Source of the DNA: Phycisphaerae bacterium | GTDB taxonomy: Bacteria > Planctomycetota > Phycisphaerae > UBA1845 > Fen-1342 | Assembly (NCBI GenBank): GCA_028279405.1 | Contig: JANQNU010000015.1 | Location: 32,735 to 96,734, forward strand | DNA length: 64,000 nucleotides | Direction: 5' to 3' | Shown here: positions 39,751-48,445 of the stretch, piece after piece | Position numbering within the stretch: the stretch's first letter is position 1 | How the letters are laid out: the number at the start of each line of letters is the position of its first letter | Translations under genes and position numbers: made by a program | The notes under the pieces: generated by a model | Databases searched by the model: none | What the model was told of the DNA's origin: nothing | The model's input: the letters and a program-made list of their open reading frames with translations, nothing else

Positions 39751-40136
39751 TCATGATGAACTCGCGCATGGACGTTGCCGACAACACGGGCGCCAAGAAG
39801 CTGCAATGCATTCAGGTGCTCAAGGGCAGTTCCAAGCGGCACGGTAAGAAGCGGTTGATTCCGGGCGGTGTCGGTGACATCGCGATCTGCTCGGTGAAGC
39901 AGGCGCTACCCAGTGCGGATATCAAAAAGGGCGAGAAGGTGCGGGTGGTGATCGTCCGCACGAAGTATCCGACGCGGCGTGAGGACGGCAGTTACGTGCG
40001 GTTCGACAGTAACGCCGGCGTGATCATCGATGCCGAAGGCAATCCGCGGGGCACGCGGGTGTTTGGCGCGGTGGCACGTGAATTACGCGAGCGGAACTTC
40101 GCGAAGATCATCTCGCTGGCCGAGGAGGTCTGGTAG
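39747..40136 (+). CDS. rplN: 50S ribosomal protein L14
   Basis: 129 residues from ATG 39747 (ATGA overlap with rpsQ; GGGGGGTG upstream). [21 protein letters not shown], then [31 protein letters not shown] and [50 protein letters not shown] are diagnostic. The N-terminal MIMMNSR is slightly longer than the usual MIQ start. It forms part of the intersubunit bridge and binds the silencing factor RsfS in other bacteria. Confidence 0.97.
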   Translation: MIMMNSRMDVADNTGAKKLQCIQVLKGSSKRHGKKRLIPGGVGDIAICSVKQALPSADIKKGEKVRVVIVRTKYPTRREDGSYVRFDSNAGVIIDAEGNPRGTRVFGAVARELRERNFAKIISLAEEVW

Positions 40137-40138
40137 TC

Positions 40139-40498
40139 ATGGCGGCACGGATACGCAAGGACGACATTGTGGTCGTGATCGCCGGTGCCGAAAAAGGCAA
40201 GCGCGGCAAGGTGCTGCGCGTCATTGGCGACAAGGACCGGGTCGTGGTAGAAGGCGTGAACATGGTGTTCCGGCACGTTCGCCGCAGCCGCAAGTACCCG
40301 CAGGGCGGTCGCGTTCAGAAGGAAGCGCCGATTCACCTGTCGAATGTGCAGCCGGTCGATCCGACGACGGGCAAGGGCACGCGGGTGCGGTTCAAGACGG
40401 AGTTGCAGGGCGGCAAGGTGGTTTCGAAGCAGCGAGTCTCGATTCAGGGGACGGTGCTGGGTGATGTCCGTCGCTTGGCGACGGCGAAAGGTTCGTAA
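40139..40498 (+). CDS. rplX: 50S ribosomal protein L24
   Basis: 119 residues, two bases after rplN. IRKDDIVVVIAGAEKGKRGKVLRVIGDKDRVVVEGVNMVFRHVRRSRKYPQGGRVQKEAPIHLSNVQPVDP carries the KOW motif and the conserved HxxPxQxxPxGGI-like block (KYPQGGRVQKEAPIHLSNV). Assembly initiator of the 50S subunit. Confidence 0.96.
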   Translation: MAARIRKDDIVVVIAGAEKGKRGKVLRVIGDKDRVVVEGVNMVFRHVRRSRKYPQGGRVQKEAPIHLSNVQPVDPTTGKGTRVRFKTELQGGKVVSKQRVSIQGTVLGDVRRLATAKGS

Positions 40499-40500
40499 CG

Positions 40501-41061
40501 ATGGCACGTTTGCAGGAACGCTATCGCGCGGAGGTCATGCCGCAGCTCAAGGAGGCGCTGGGCCGCAAGAACCCGATGTCGCTGCCGCACATCACGAAGG
40601 TCGTGGTGTCGGCGGGGCTTGGCAAGGCGGTTCAGGAGTCGAGCAGTAAATCGCATGAGAACAAGCGATTTACCGAGGCGGAGCAGCACCTGGGGACAGT
40701 GACTGGGCAAAAGCCGGTGCGCACTCGGGCGCGGAAGAGCGTATCGAACTTCAAATTGCGTCAGGGCTGGGCGGTCGGGCTCAAGGTGACGTTGCGCGGC
40801 AAGCGAATGTACGAGTTCATCGACCGGTTGGTGGCGCTGGCGATACCGCGGGTGCGTGACTTTCGCGGTTTGAATCCGAACAGTTTCGACGGTCGCGGTA
40901 ACTACGCGATGGGGTTGAGCGAGTTCGGTGTGTTTCCGGAGATCAATCCGGACCGGGTGACGTTCCAACAGGGCATGAACATCACGGTCTGCACGAATGC
41001 CCATAACGACGCGGAAGCGCGGCAGCTGTTGACGCTGATGGGCTTCCCCTTCAGGAGTTAG
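40501..41061 (+). CDS. rplE: 50S ribosomal protein L5
   Basis: 186 residues. RLQERYRAEVMPQLKEALGRKNPMSLPHITKVVVSAGLG, then TGQKPVRTRARKSVSNFKLRQGWAVGLKVTLRGKRMYEFIDRLVALAIPRVRDFRGLNPNSFDGRGNYAMGLSE and EINPDRV. It binds 5S rRNA and contacts P-site tRNA and S13. Confidence 0.97.
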   Translation: MARLQERYRAEVMPQLKEALGRKNPMSLPHITKVVVSAGLGKAVQESSSKSHENKRFTEAEQHLGTVTGQKPVRTRARKSVSNFKLRQGWAVGLKVTLRGKRMYEFIDRLVALAIPRVRDFRGLNPNSFDGRGNYAMGLSEFGVFPEINPDRVTFQQGMNITVCTNAHNDAEARQLLTLMGFPFRS

Positions 41062-41067
41062 TGCGCG

Positions 41068-41253
41068 ATGGCACGACTGGCCTTGATTCACAAGCAGCGT
41101 CGCAAGCCGCGGTATGCGGTTCGGGCGTACAACCGCTGCCAGCTTTGCGGGCGGCCGCGGGCCTATTATCGCAAGTTCAAGATTTGCCGCGTCTGTTTTC
41201 GCGGCCTGGCCAACGAGGGCCACATTCCGGGCGTGAAGAAAGCCAGTTGGTGA
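41068..41253 (+). CDS. rpsN: 30S ribosomal protein S14, zinc-binding type
   Basis: 61 residues, the short form. [47 protein letters not shown] has the full Cys4 zinc knuckle (CxxC ... CxxC), so this is the C+ paralogue (rpsZ type). It lies in the 30S head. Confidence 0.97.
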   Translation: MARLALIHKQRRKPRYAVRAYNRCQLCGRPRAYYRKFKICRVCFRGLANEGHIPGVKKASW

Positions 41254-41261
41254 GGTAGCAC

Positions 41262-41660
41262 ATGGCGACGTCTGATCCGATTGCTGACATGCTGACGCGC
41301 ATTCGCAATGCTTCGCGCGTGCGTAAGGCACGGGTGAACGTAAAACGCAGCAAGATCTGCGTGGGGTTGGCGAATGTACTCAAGGACGAAGGGTACATTG
41401 CCGGGTTCGACACGATTGAGGATACGAACCAGGGTGAGATTCGCGTCGACCTGAAGTACGGTGACCGTGGCGAGTCGGTGATTCAGCAGGTACAGCGTGT
41501 CAGCAAGCCGGGTCGCAGGGTTTATCGCGGCTATCAGGAATTGCCGCGGGTGCTGGACGGGTTGGGCATTTCGGTGGTGTCCACCAGCCTGGGTGTTCTG
41601 AGCGACCGGCAGTGTCGCCAGCGGAAGGTCGGCGGCGAACTGCTCTGTGAGGTATGGTGA
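41262..41660 (+). CDS. rpsH: 30S ribosomal protein S8
   Basis: 132 residues, eight bases after rpsN. SDPIADMLTRIRNASRVRKARVNVKRSKICVGLANVLKDEGYIAGF, RVSKPGRRVYRGYQELPRVLDGLGISVVSTSLGVLSDRQCRQRKVGGELLCEVW is complete S8, although the usual (M/L)T(D/N)xEAR segment is LSDRQCRQRKVGG. A primary 16S binder and, in E. coli, repressor of the spc operon. Confidence 0.96.
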   Translation: MATSDPIADMLTRIRNASRVRKARVNVKRSKICVGLANVLKDEGYIAGFDTIEDTNQGEIRVDLKYGDRGESVIQQVQRVSKPGRRVYRGYQELPRVLDGLGISVVSTSLGVLSDRQCRQRKVGGELLCEVW

Positions 41661-41664
41661 TTCG

Positions 41665-42255
41665 ATGTCGCGATTGGGCAACAAGCCGATTCCGGTTCCG
41701 GGTGGCGTCAAGATAGAGATTGCGGGCTCGAACGTTACGACGACAGGTCCGAAGGGCACGTTGTCCTGGGCGGTTCCGAGTCCGATCGCAGTGGCGGTCG
41801 ACGGGGGCGAGGTGACGGTTTCGCGGCCGGATGACGAAAAGGCCAGTCGCGAGCGGCACGGCCTGACCCGGGCGTTGATTGCGAACATGATTGAGGGCGT
41901 CGCGCAGGGGTACTCGATCAAGCTTGAGGTTTATGGCACGGGTTACAGCGCCAAGCTGTCGGGCAAGAAGTTGCTGCTCAATTGCGGCTACATGGGGCGG
42001 GGCGTGGGCCGCGTCGCTCAGTTCGAGATCCCGATTCCCGATGGCCTGCAGGTCACGGTTGAGACTGAGGCGGCCCGTGGCGACAATGACCCGGCGAAGT
42101 TTACGGTAACGGGCATCGACAAGCAGGCGGTGGGGCAGTTTGCGGCAGAGATTCGCAAGATTCGCAAGCCCGAGCCGTACAAGGGCAAGGGAATTCGCTA
42201 CGCTGGCGAGCAGATTCGCCGGAAGGTCGGCAAGCAGTTTGCCGGTGGCGGTTGA
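41665..42255 (+). CDS. rplF: 50S ribosomal protein L6
   Basis: 196 residues from ATG 41665 (MSRLGNKPIPVPGGVKIEIAG); the frame is open to 41647, inside rpsH. GPKGTLSW, MIEGVAQGYSIKLEVYGTGYSAKLSGKKLLLNCGYMGRGV and the C-terminal KQAVGQFAAEIRKIRKPEPYKGKGIRYAGEQIRRKVGK are diagnostic. It is near the sarcin-ricin loop. Slightly longer than the ~178-residue norm. Confidence 0.97.
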   Translation: MSRLGNKPIPVPGGVKIEIAGSNVTTTGPKGTLSWAVPSPIAVAVDGGEVTVSRPDDEKASRERHGLTRALIANMIEGVAQGYSIKLEVYGTGYSAKLSGKKLLLNCGYMGRGVGRVAQFEIPIPDGLQVTVETEAARGDNDPAKFTVTGIDKQAVGQFAAEIRKIRKPEPYKGKGIRYAGEQIRRKVGKQFAGGG

Positions 42256-42273
42256 TTTGGGAGTGATGGCGGC

Positions 42274-42642
42274 ATGAGGGCTGATCGGATCAAGCAGGTA
42301 CGTCGGGCACGCCGTGTGCGGCGGGTGCGCAAGCATGTCTTCGGCACTCCGGCGCGTCCTCGGCTGGCGGTTTCGCGTTCCAACACCAACATTACCGCCC
42401 AGATCATCGACGATCTCGCCGGTCGAACGTTGTGCAGCGTGTCGTCGCGAATGGCGGACGTTCGGTCGGCCGTCGGGTATGGCGGGAATGCCAAGGCGGC
42501 GGCCGAGGTCGGCAAGCGGCTGGGTGAGAAAGCGAAATCGCAAGGAATCGAGCAGGTTGCCTTTGATCGCCGGGGATTCCGGTATCACGGGCGTGTAAAG
42601 GCGCTGGCCGATGCGGCCCGCGAGGCCGGTCTGAAGTTCTAA
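42274..42642 (+). CDS. rplR: 50S ribosomal protein L18
   Basis: 122 residues. [57 protein letters not shown], then [50 protein letters not shown], the standard L18 C-terminus. It binds 5S rRNA together with L5. Confidence 0.97.
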   Translation: MRADRIKQVRRARRVRRVRKHVFGTPARPRLAVSRSNTNITAQIIDDLAGRTLCSVSSRMADVRSAVGYGGNAKAAAEVGKRLGEKAKSQGIEQVAFDRRGFRYHGRVKALADAAREAGLKF

Positions 42643-42657
42643 AACGGATCGAGTGAT

Positions 42658-43281
42658 ATGGCAGGTGAACAGAAACGTAGGGGTCCGCGTCCGCCGCGGG
42701 AGGAGTTCGCGGACGACCGTGGCGGCTTCGACGACCACCTCGTCAAGCTCTATCGTTGTGCGACCGTGGTCAAGGGTGGCCGCCGATTCTCCTTTGGCGC
42801 GCTGGTCGTCGTTGGTGACCGCAAGGGGAAGGTCGGCTTCGGTTACGGCAAGGCCAACGAGGTTCCGCCGGCGGTGGAAAAGGGCGTCAAGCAGGGGCGG
42901 CGCAACGTGGTCGACGTTCCGTTGCGTGGCACGACGATTCCGCATCGTGTGATCGGACATTTTGGCGCGAGCCGAATTCTGTTGTTGCCGGCGAGTGCGG
43001 GAACTGGTGTGATTGCCGGGGCGGCGCCGCGTGCGGTGCTGGAGTTGGCGGGCATCAAGGACGTTCTCACCAAGTGTTATGGTTCGACGAGTCCGAAGAA
43101 TCTGGTGAAGGCGACACTCGACGGTCTGCGGAGGCTCCGGACGCGCAAGGATATCGAGAAGTTGCGCGGCGTCACCGTCGATTTGCCTGCGGAGCCCGAG
43201 GAGGGCGGTCAGACTGAGGCGTTCGTCAGTGCCGACGAGCCTGAGACCGTGGCAGCGGCAGGGGAGGGCCAAGGCGTATGA
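42658..43281 (+). CDS. rpsE: 30S ribosomal protein S5
   Basis: 207 residues. The S5 double-stranded-RNA-binding domain is KLYRCATVVKGGRRFSFGALVVVGDRKGKVGFGYGKANEVPPAVEKG. GRRNVVDVPLRGTTIPHRVIGHFGASRILLLPASAGTGVIAGAAPRAVLELAGIKDVLTKCYGSTSPKNLVKAT follows. An acidic tail of about 40 residues extends past the usual end. Its stop overlaps the rplO start (ATGATG), so no rpmD (L30) lies between them, unlike the E. coli order. Confidence 0.97.
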   Translation: MAGEQKRRGPRPPREEFADDRGGFDDHLVKLYRCATVVKGGRRFSFGALVVVGDRKGKVGFGYGKANEVPPAVEKGVKQGRRNVVDVPLRGTTIPHRVIGHFGASRILLLPASAGTGVIAGAAPRAVLELAGIKDVLTKCYGSTSPKNLVKATLDGLRRLRTRKDIEKLRGVTVDLPAEPEEGGQTEAFVSADEPETVAAAGEGQGV

Positions 43282-43838
43282 TGGTTCACGAGATTACCGG
43301 GCAGGTCGGCGCCCACCGGCCGCGGAAGCGGGTCGGGCGTGGTGAGAGCAGCGGCTTGGGCAAGACCTGTGGCCGCGGGCACAAGGGCTGCAACTCGCGT
43401 TCGGGCGGCGGAACACGTCCGTTGCACGAGGGTGGGCAGATGCCGCTCTTCCGGCGGATTCCGAAGCGCGGGTTCAGTAACTACAATTTTCGGACGGCGT
43501 ACGAGACGGTTGCGCTGCGGGACCTCGAGCGGCACTACGACGCTGGGGAAACGGTTGATCTCGAGTCGTTGCGCAAGCACCGGCTCGTGGAGCGTGCGGA
43601 CGGGCAGGTCAAGCTGCTCGGGACGGGTACGTTGACCAAGGCGCTGACGATCGAGGCGCATGCCGCGACCGCTGGTGCGAAGGCGGCGATTGAAAAGGCC
43701 GGCGGCACGCTGAAGCTGATCGAGCAGCAGACGGCCGGCGAGAAGTGGCGCGCAAAGCGCGGCTCGAAGAAGAAATCGAAGGCCGGGGCGGCGCCTGCGC
43801 CGACTGGCGCGGGCTCGGCTGAAGCGAGCGATACATAG
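43278..43838 (+). CDS. rplO: 50S ribosomal protein L15
   Basis: 186 residues, overlapping the rpsE stop. GQVGAHRPRKRVGRGESSGLGKTCGRGHKGCNSRSGGGTRPLHEGGQMPLFRRIPKRGFSNYNFRTAYETVALRDLERHYDAGETVDLESLRKHRLV is classic. LGTGTLTKALTIEAHAATAGAKAAIEKAGGTLKLI completes the core, and a Lys/Ala-rich tail of about 40 residues follows. Late assembly 50S protein. Confidence 0.96.
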   Translation: MMVHEITGQVGAHRPRKRVGRGESSGLGKTCGRGHKGCNSRSGGGTRPLHEGGQMPLFRRIPKRGFSNYNFRTAYETVALRDLERHYDAGETVDLESLRKHRLVERADGQVKLLGTGTLTKALTIEAHAATAGAKAAIEKAGGTLKLIEQQTAGEKWRAKRGSKKKSKAGAAPAPTGAGSAEASDT

Positions 43839-43872
43839 GTCGTTACTCCTCGATCGCTAGGGTCTGGTCGTC

Positions 43873-45225
43873 ATGATTCGTGCGTTCATCAATGTCTTTC
43901 GCATCCCGGACCTACGCAAGAAGGTTCTGTTTACGCTGGCGATGCTGGCGGTATACCGGATCGGCTTCTGGGTGCCGCTGCCGGGAATTGACCAGGAGAA
44001 GTTGGCTTCGCAGTTCAAGGCCGGCGGTTCAGGCGGCACGCAACAGGCTGCGGAGTTGTTTGCGATGTTCACGGGTGGGGATCTGGGTCAGAGCACGATC
44101 TTCGGCCTGGGCATCATGCCGTATATCAGTGCCTCCATCATTCTCCAGTTGCTGGTGACGGTGTTGCCGGCATTGGAAAAGCTGAAAAAGGAGGGAGAGC
44201 GCGGGCAGCGCAAGATCACGGAGTATACGCGATACCTGACGGTTGCCTTGTGTCTGATTCAGGCGATTTTCTGGGTGCACTATCTGAATCGCAACCAATA
44301 CGTCTACGCGGATTTTGCGGGGACGGTTCCATTTGCGATGATCGCGGTGGCGGCGCTCATGACGGGCACGTTGCTGTTGATGTGGGTTGGTGAACAGATT
44401 GATGAATATGGTATCGGCAACGGGGTGAGCTTGATCATCATGGCGGGCATCATTGCCCGGCTGCCCAACGTCTTCATCCAGATGTATCAGGGATGGGGGC
44501 CGACGGGTTTCATGAATGTCCAGAAGGTGGTGTTCCTGACGGCGTCATTCGTTGCGGTTGTGGCCGCCTCGATTCTGATCACGCAGGCCCAGCGGCGGAT
44601 TCCGATTCAGCAGGCCCGGCAGACCCGTGGGCGCCGGATCGTCGGCGGGGCGCGGCACTACCTACCGTTACGGGTGAACCATGGTGGCGTGATGCCGATC
44701 ATCTTCGCCAGTTCGTTCCTGATCTTCCCGAGCCTGATTTTCGGCTGGCTGCGCGGCCGGAACCTGTGGCCGATGACGTTTTGGGACATTCTCGACGAGC
44801 AGTTCCGTCCGGGGCAGTACTTCTATTCGCTGGCCTATGTCTTGATGGTGTACTTCTTCGCCTACTTCTGGACCTCGGTTCAGTTTCAGCCGAAGGAGTT
44901 GGCCAACAACCTGCGCGACACCGGCAGCTTCATTCCGGGTTTGCGGCCGGGCAAGCGGACGGCGGATTATCTCGAAGCGGTGATGGGGCGGATCACGTAC
45001 GTCGGGGCGGGCTTCCTGGCGGTGATCGCGGTGATTCCGTCAGTGATTGCTGAGTACATGCAGATTCCGTTCGGCATCTCTGCGTTTCTGGGTGGCACCG
45101 GCTTGCTGATCGTGGTCAGTGTCGGGCTCGACCTGATCCATCGGATCGAAGCGAATCTCATCATGCGGAATTACGAGGGCTTCCTCGGGGCGGAGGGTGG
45201 TTCTCCGATTCGGGGTCGTATGTAA
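43873..45225 (+). CDS. secY: Preprotein translocase subunit SecY
   Basis: 450 residues with ten TM segments. RIPDLRKKVLFTLAMLAVYRIGFWVPLPGID begins TM1. FGLGIMPYISASIILQLLVTVLP is the TM2 signature, then GNGVSLIIMAGIIARLP, IPIQQARQTRGRRIVGGARHYLPLRVNHGGVMPIIFASSFL, and the C5 loop with RPGKRTADYLEAVMGRITYVGAGFLA. Forms the Sec channel of the inner membrane that exports the many signal-peptide proteins of this window. Standard location after rplO. Confidence 0.97.
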   Translation: MIRAFINVFRIPDLRKKVLFTLAMLAVYRIGFWVPLPGIDQEKLASQFKAGGSGGTQQAAELFAMFTGGDLGQSTIFGLGIMPYISASIILQLLVTVLPALEKLKKEGERGQRKITEYTRYLTVALCLIQAIFWVHYLNRNQYVYADFAGTVPFAMIAVAALMTGTLLLMWVGEQIDEYGIGNGVSLIIMAGIIARLPNVFIQMYQGWGPTGFMNVQKVVFLTASFVAVVAASILITQAQRRIPIQQARQTRGRRIVGGARHYLPLRVNHGGVMPIIFASSFLIFPSLIFGWLRGRNLWPMTFWDILDEQFRPGQYFYSLAYVLMVYFFAYFWTSVQFQPKELANNLRDTGSFIPGLRPGKRTADYLEAVMGRITYVGAGFLAVIAVIPSVIAEYMQIPFGISAFLGGTGLLIVVSVGLDLIHRIEANLIMRNYEGFLGAEGGSPIRGRM

Positions 45226-45234
45226 GCGGCTTTC

Positions 45235-45909
45235 ATGGCGAATGCGCGGCATCTGGTTTTCATTGGCCCGCCGGGCACCGGAAAGGGTACCCAGGCTGCT
45301 CGGCTACGGGCTCGGTTTGGATGGGCGCAGTTGTCCAGCGGCGACGTGCTACGGCAGGAGATCGCGGCGGAGAGCGCCGTTGGCGTTCAGGCGCGTGAGT
45401 ACGTGGAATCGGGCACGTTGGTGCCGGACGATGTGATCACGGATGTCATGCTGTCGGCGATCGGCCGCATGCCGGCGGGTGACGGCTTCGTCCTCGACGG
45501 ATTTCCGCGGACCGTGCCGCAGGCGGAGGCGCTTGAGCTCGGATTGGCGGCGCGTGGGCTCGGCATTGACGCCGCTTTCGATTTTCGCCTCGCGGATCAG
45601 TCGATCATCGAGAGAATCGGTTCTCGGCGGATTTGCAAGGACTGCGGCGCGACGTATAATGTGCGGTTCAATCCGCCGAAGGTGGCGGGTGTTTGTGATC
45701 AGTGCGGCGGGCGCAACATCGTGCAGCGGGCGGACGATCGCGAGGACGTGATCGCGACGCGGCTGGCGACGTATCGCGAGCAGACGGCGCCCCTGATCGA
45801 CTATTACCAAGACCGGGGCGTCCTGGTCGAGGTCGACGCCGCGCTTTCGATGGAAGAGGTCGAGCGCGTGCTGGTTGCGCGGATTTCGCAGTTGGAAGGA
45901 AGCCGGTGA
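45235..45909 (+). CDS. adk: Adenylate kinase, zinc-LID form
   Basis: 224 residues. P-loop GPPGTGKGTQAARL at residues ~9-22, AMP-binding SSGDVLR, GFVLDGFPRTVPQAEAL (the DGFPR motif), and a LID with CKDCGATYNVRFNPPKVAGVCDQCGGRNIVQRADD. The two CxxC pairs form a structural zinc site. RLATYREQTAPLIDYYQDRG closes the domain. Catalyses ATP + AMP = 2 ADP in the cytosol. The start of map overlaps its stop (GTGA). Confidence 0.96.
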   Translation: MANARHLVFIGPPGTGKGTQAARLRARFGWAQLSSGDVLRQEIAAESAVGVQAREYVESGTLVPDDVITDVMLSAIGRMPAGDGFVLDGFPRTVPQAEALELGLAARGLGIDAAFDFRLADQSIIERIGSRRICKDCGATYNVRFNPPKVAGVCDQCGGRNIVQRADDREDVIATRLATYREQTAPLIDYYQDRGVLVEVDAALSMEEVERVLVARISQLEGSR

Positions 45910-46700
45910 GCGTGGCGACGAGCAAGATCGTCTTGAAATCGCCACGAGAGATCGAGCTGATGCGGGCTGCGGGCGGTCTGGTGGCGTCGGTCCACCGGGA
46001 GATTGCGCAGCTCGCGAAGCCGGGTTCGACAACGGCAGAGATGAACGAGTTGGCGGGCCAGTTGATCCGCGATGCGGGTGCCACGCCGTTGTTTTTGGGT
46101 GTTCGAAATCCGCAGGCGCGGTTTCCCTTTCCGGCGTGTGTTTGCGCCTCGGTGAATGACGAAGTGGTACACGGGATTCCGGATGATCGCCCGTTGCGAG
46201 AGGGCGATGTCGTGAGCATCGATATCGGCGTCCGGTTGAATGGGTACTGTGGCGACGCGGCGCGGACGTTGGCGATCGGTAGCGTGTCGAGTCGGGTTCA
46301 GCGGCTGCTGGATGTGACGCGCGAGGCTTTGGATGTCGCGATCGAGGAGATGCGACCGCAGCGGCGCTGGAGTGAAGTGGCGACGTTGATGCAGCGCTGT
46401 GTCGAGCGTCGCGGGTTTGGCGTCGTGCGTGAGTTCGTTGGACACGGCATTGGCGTCGAGATGCATGAAGAGCCGAAAGTACCGAATTACTTTGATCGTG
46501 CGCTGCGGAAGTCGGACTTCGAGTTGTTGCCTGGGATGACCTTGGCGGTTGAGCCGATGGTGACGGTCGGTCGGCCGGATGTCGAGTTCAAGAATGCGGA
46601 TCGTTGGACGGTGGTGACGAAGGACCGCTCGTGGGCGGCGCACTTCGAGCACAGTCTGGCGGTGACTGAGAACGGCGTCGAGATCTTGACCGGCGATTGA
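45906..46700 (+). CDS. map: Methionine aminopeptidase, type I
   Basis: 264 residues from GTG 45906, which overlaps the adk stop and has GGAAGGA five bases upstream; GTG 45912 is possible. IVLKSPREIELMRAAGGLVASVH, CASVNDEVVHGIPDDRPL, then the five metal ligands: Asp and Asp in VVSIDIGVRLNGYCGDAARTL, His in EFVGHGIGVEMHEEP, Glu in LPGMTLAVEPMV, and Glu in HFEHSLAVTENGVEIL. Removes the N-terminal Met from nascent chains. No infA follows; the next gene is rpmJ. Confidence 0.96.
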   Translation: MSVATSKIVLKSPREIELMRAAGGLVASVHREIAQLAKPGSTTAEMNELAGQLIRDAGATPLFLGVRNPQARFPFPACVCASVNDEVVHGIPDDRPLREGDVVSIDIGVRLNGYCGDAARTLAIGSVSSRVQRLLDVTREALDVAIEEMRPQRRWSEVATLMQRCVERRGFGVVREFVGHGIGVEMHEEPKVPNYFDRALRKSDFELLPGMTLAVEPMVTVGRPDVEFKNADRWTVVTKDRSWAAHFEHSLAVTENGVEILTGD

Positions 46701-46743
46701 CGTCGGTGGCGATCATTGCCGTATGTTGGTTTGAGGGTGTGCT

Positions 46744-46857
46744 ATGAAAGTTCGTTCGAGTGTCAAGCGGATCTGCGAGAACTGCAAGGTGATCAAGCGC
46801 AAGGGAATTGTGCGCGTGATTTGCACGGACCCGCGTCACAAGCAGCGTCAGGGCTGA
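46744..46857 (+). CDS. rpmJ: 50S ribosomal protein L36
   Basis: 37 residues: [20 protein letters not shown] then [17 protein letters not shown]. It has the L36 zinc site (CxxC, then Cys and His in ICTDPRH). Start ATG 46744, stop TGA 46855-46857. It is too short for ordinary ORF cut-offs and lies in a different frame from a longer spurious frame over it. It lies between map and rpsM, the standard position except that infA is absent. Confidence 0.97.
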   Translation: MKVRSSVKRICENCKVIKRKGIVRVICTDPRHKQRQG

Positions 46858-46869
46858 AAGGACTAAGCG

Positions 46870-47253
46870 ATGCCGCGTATAGCCGGTGTGGACGTTCCGA
46901 AGGACAAGCGGATCGATGTTGCGTTGACGCGTATCTATGGCATCGGCCCGTTCCTTTCCAAGCAGATCCTGGGCAAGGCGGAGATCGAGCCGTCGGTTCG
47001 GGCTGGTAAGTTGGGCGAGGATGAGGTCAGCCGGATTGCCGGCATCATCGAAGATGAGTACACCGTCGAGGGCCAGCTTCGTCGGCAGTTGCAGCAGAAC
47101 ATTGCCCGGCTGCGCGAGATTCGTTGTTACCGTGGATTGCGACACATTCGCGGGTTGCCGGTTCGTGGGCAGCGGACCAAGACCAACGCTCGCACGCGCA
47201 AGGGTCCGCGGAAGACCGTTGCGGGCAAGAAGAGTATCAAGGAAATGCGATAG
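46870..47253 (+). CDS. rpsM: 30S ribosomal protein S13
   Basis: 127 residues. [26 protein letters not shown], a helical middle with [56 protein letters not shown]. The C-terminal block [25 protein letters not shown] is diagnostic. It bridges the 30S head to L5 and P-site tRNA. A 95-base gap with two small hairpins (47270-47284 and about 47322-47336) separates it from rpsK. Confidence 0.97.
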   Translation: MPRIAGVDVPKDKRIDVALTRIYGIGPFLSKQILGKAEIEPSVRAGKLGEDEVSRIAGIIEDEYTVEGQLRRQLQQNIARLREIRCYRGLRHIRGLPVRGQRTKTNARTRKGPRKTVAGKKSIKEMR

Positions 47254-47348
47254 TCTCGGTGCTTCGGCAGCTGTGCCGGATGGTCGGTGCGGCATGCTGG
47301 GGCGTTGGATAGGGTTCCAGGCTTCGTGCCTGAAGATGGAGATACGCG

Positions 47349-47750
47349 GTGGCGAAGACCGGCAAACGTCGAACGCGGCGTAACGTCGCCAAGGGCATAG
47401 CCCACATCAAGGCGAGCTTCAACAATACGCTGGTGACGATTACCGACGTCAATGGCGACACGATTTGCTGGGCTTCGTCCGGCTCGGTGTCGATGGGCGG
47501 CGGCGAGAAGAAATATACGGGCGCTCGTAAGAGCACACCGTTTGCGGCCCAGCGTGCGGCTCAGCACTGTGCTTCGGAGGCGAAGAAGCACGGGCTGGTC
47601 GAGGTTGAGGTTCGTGTAAAGGGGCCTGGGTCTGGGCGCGAGTCGGCGATCACGGCGTTGCAGGCTGCCGGGTTGCGGATCCAATCGATCGAGGACGTGA
47701 CCCCGTTGCCGCACAACGGCTGCCGTCCCCGCAAGAAGCGGAGGGTGTAA
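47349..47750 (+). CDS. rpsK: 30S ribosomal protein S11
   Basis: 133 residues, GTG start with GGAG seven bases upstream. [66 protein letters not shown] and [38 protein letters not shown] are diagnostic. It forms the platform near the mRNA exit with S7 and S18. Confidence 0.97.
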   Translation: MAKTGKRRTRRNVAKGIAHIKASFNNTLVTITDVNGDTICWASSGSVSMGGGEKKYTGARKSTPFAAQRAAQHCASEAKKHGLVEVEVRVKGPGSGRESAITALQAAGLRIQSIEDVTPLPHNGCRPRKKRRV

Positions 47751-47753
47751 CTG

Positions 47754-48395
47754 ATGGGACGATACACGGGACCAACGACGCGTTTGTCGCGCCGCGAAGG
47801 CGTGAATCTGATGCTCAAGCCGATCCGGGACGAGACCGGAAAGAACCCGCTGGAGCGTGAGTACAAGAATTATCCGCCGGGCATGCACATGTGGCGGCGC
47901 GGCAAGAACAGCGATTATGCGGTGCGGTTGCGCGAAAAGCAGAAGGTGAAGCGGCATTACGGCTTGCTCGACAAGCAATTCATGCGGTACTTCGCGATGG
48001 CTGAGCGGGCCCATGAGAACACCGGGTTGGCGTTGATGCAGTTGCTGGAGCGTCGTCTCGACAACGTTGTCTACAAGACGCGTTTCGTAGCGGGTCGGCG
48101 GGGTGCGCGGCAGGCGGTGGCCCATGGACACGTGGTGGTTAACGGGCACAAGTGTGACCGTCCGAGCTATCAGGTGGAGGTCGGTGACAAGATATCGATT
48201 CACACGCGCGAGCGGTCGCAGCAGTACGCCCGAGCGCAGATGCAGTTGATCGAGGGCGTTCCCAATCCGCCGCTGCAGTCGTGGCTGGAGGTCGACGGGA
48301 ACAAGTTGGAAGCGACGGTTGTCGCGCTGCCGACGCGGGAGGACGTGCTGATCCCGGTGGAAGAGCAGCTGATCGTTGAGTTCTGCTCGCGGTAG
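47754..48395 (+). CDS. rpsD: 30S ribosomal protein S4
   Basis: 213 residues. MGRYTGPTTRLSRREGVNLMLK, then YAVRLREKQKVKRHYGLLDKQFMRYFAMAERAHENTGLALMQLLERRLDNVVYKTRFVAGRRGARQAVAHGHVVVNGHKCDRPSYQVEVGDKISI. The last block is the S4 RNA-binding domain. The N-terminal part has no zinc-site Cys cluster. Primary 16S binder; in E. coli it represses the alpha operon. The 50-base gap before rpoA has CGAGA/TCTCG and CGAG/CTCG hairpins. Confidence 0.97.
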   Translation: MGRYTGPTTRLSRREGVNLMLKPIRDETGKNPLEREYKNYPPGMHMWRRGKNSDYAVRLREKQKVKRHYGLLDKQFMRYFAMAERAHENTGLALMQLLERRLDNVVYKTRFVAGRRGARQAVAHGHVVVNGHKCDRPSYQVEVGDKISIHTRERSQQYARAQMQLIEGVPNPPLQSWLEVDGNKLEATVVALPTREDVLIPVEEQLIVEFCSR

Positions 48396-48445
48396 GTTGA
48401 TCGAGACGGATCTCGAAACGAGCTAGGCTCGGAGGAAAATCGCAC

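Noticed and set aside
46716..47009. A 97-codon frame covering rpmJ and the start of rpsM
   Set aside because: It is out of frame with both; rpmJ (46744-46857) and rpsM (46870) explain the sequence.
47254..47348. Hairpins between rpsM and rpsK as an S4 autoregulatory site
   Set aside because: The stems (CGGCAGCTGTGCCG; CAGGC/GCCTG) are short and no pseudoknot like the E. coli alpha-operon site is evident; too weak to call.
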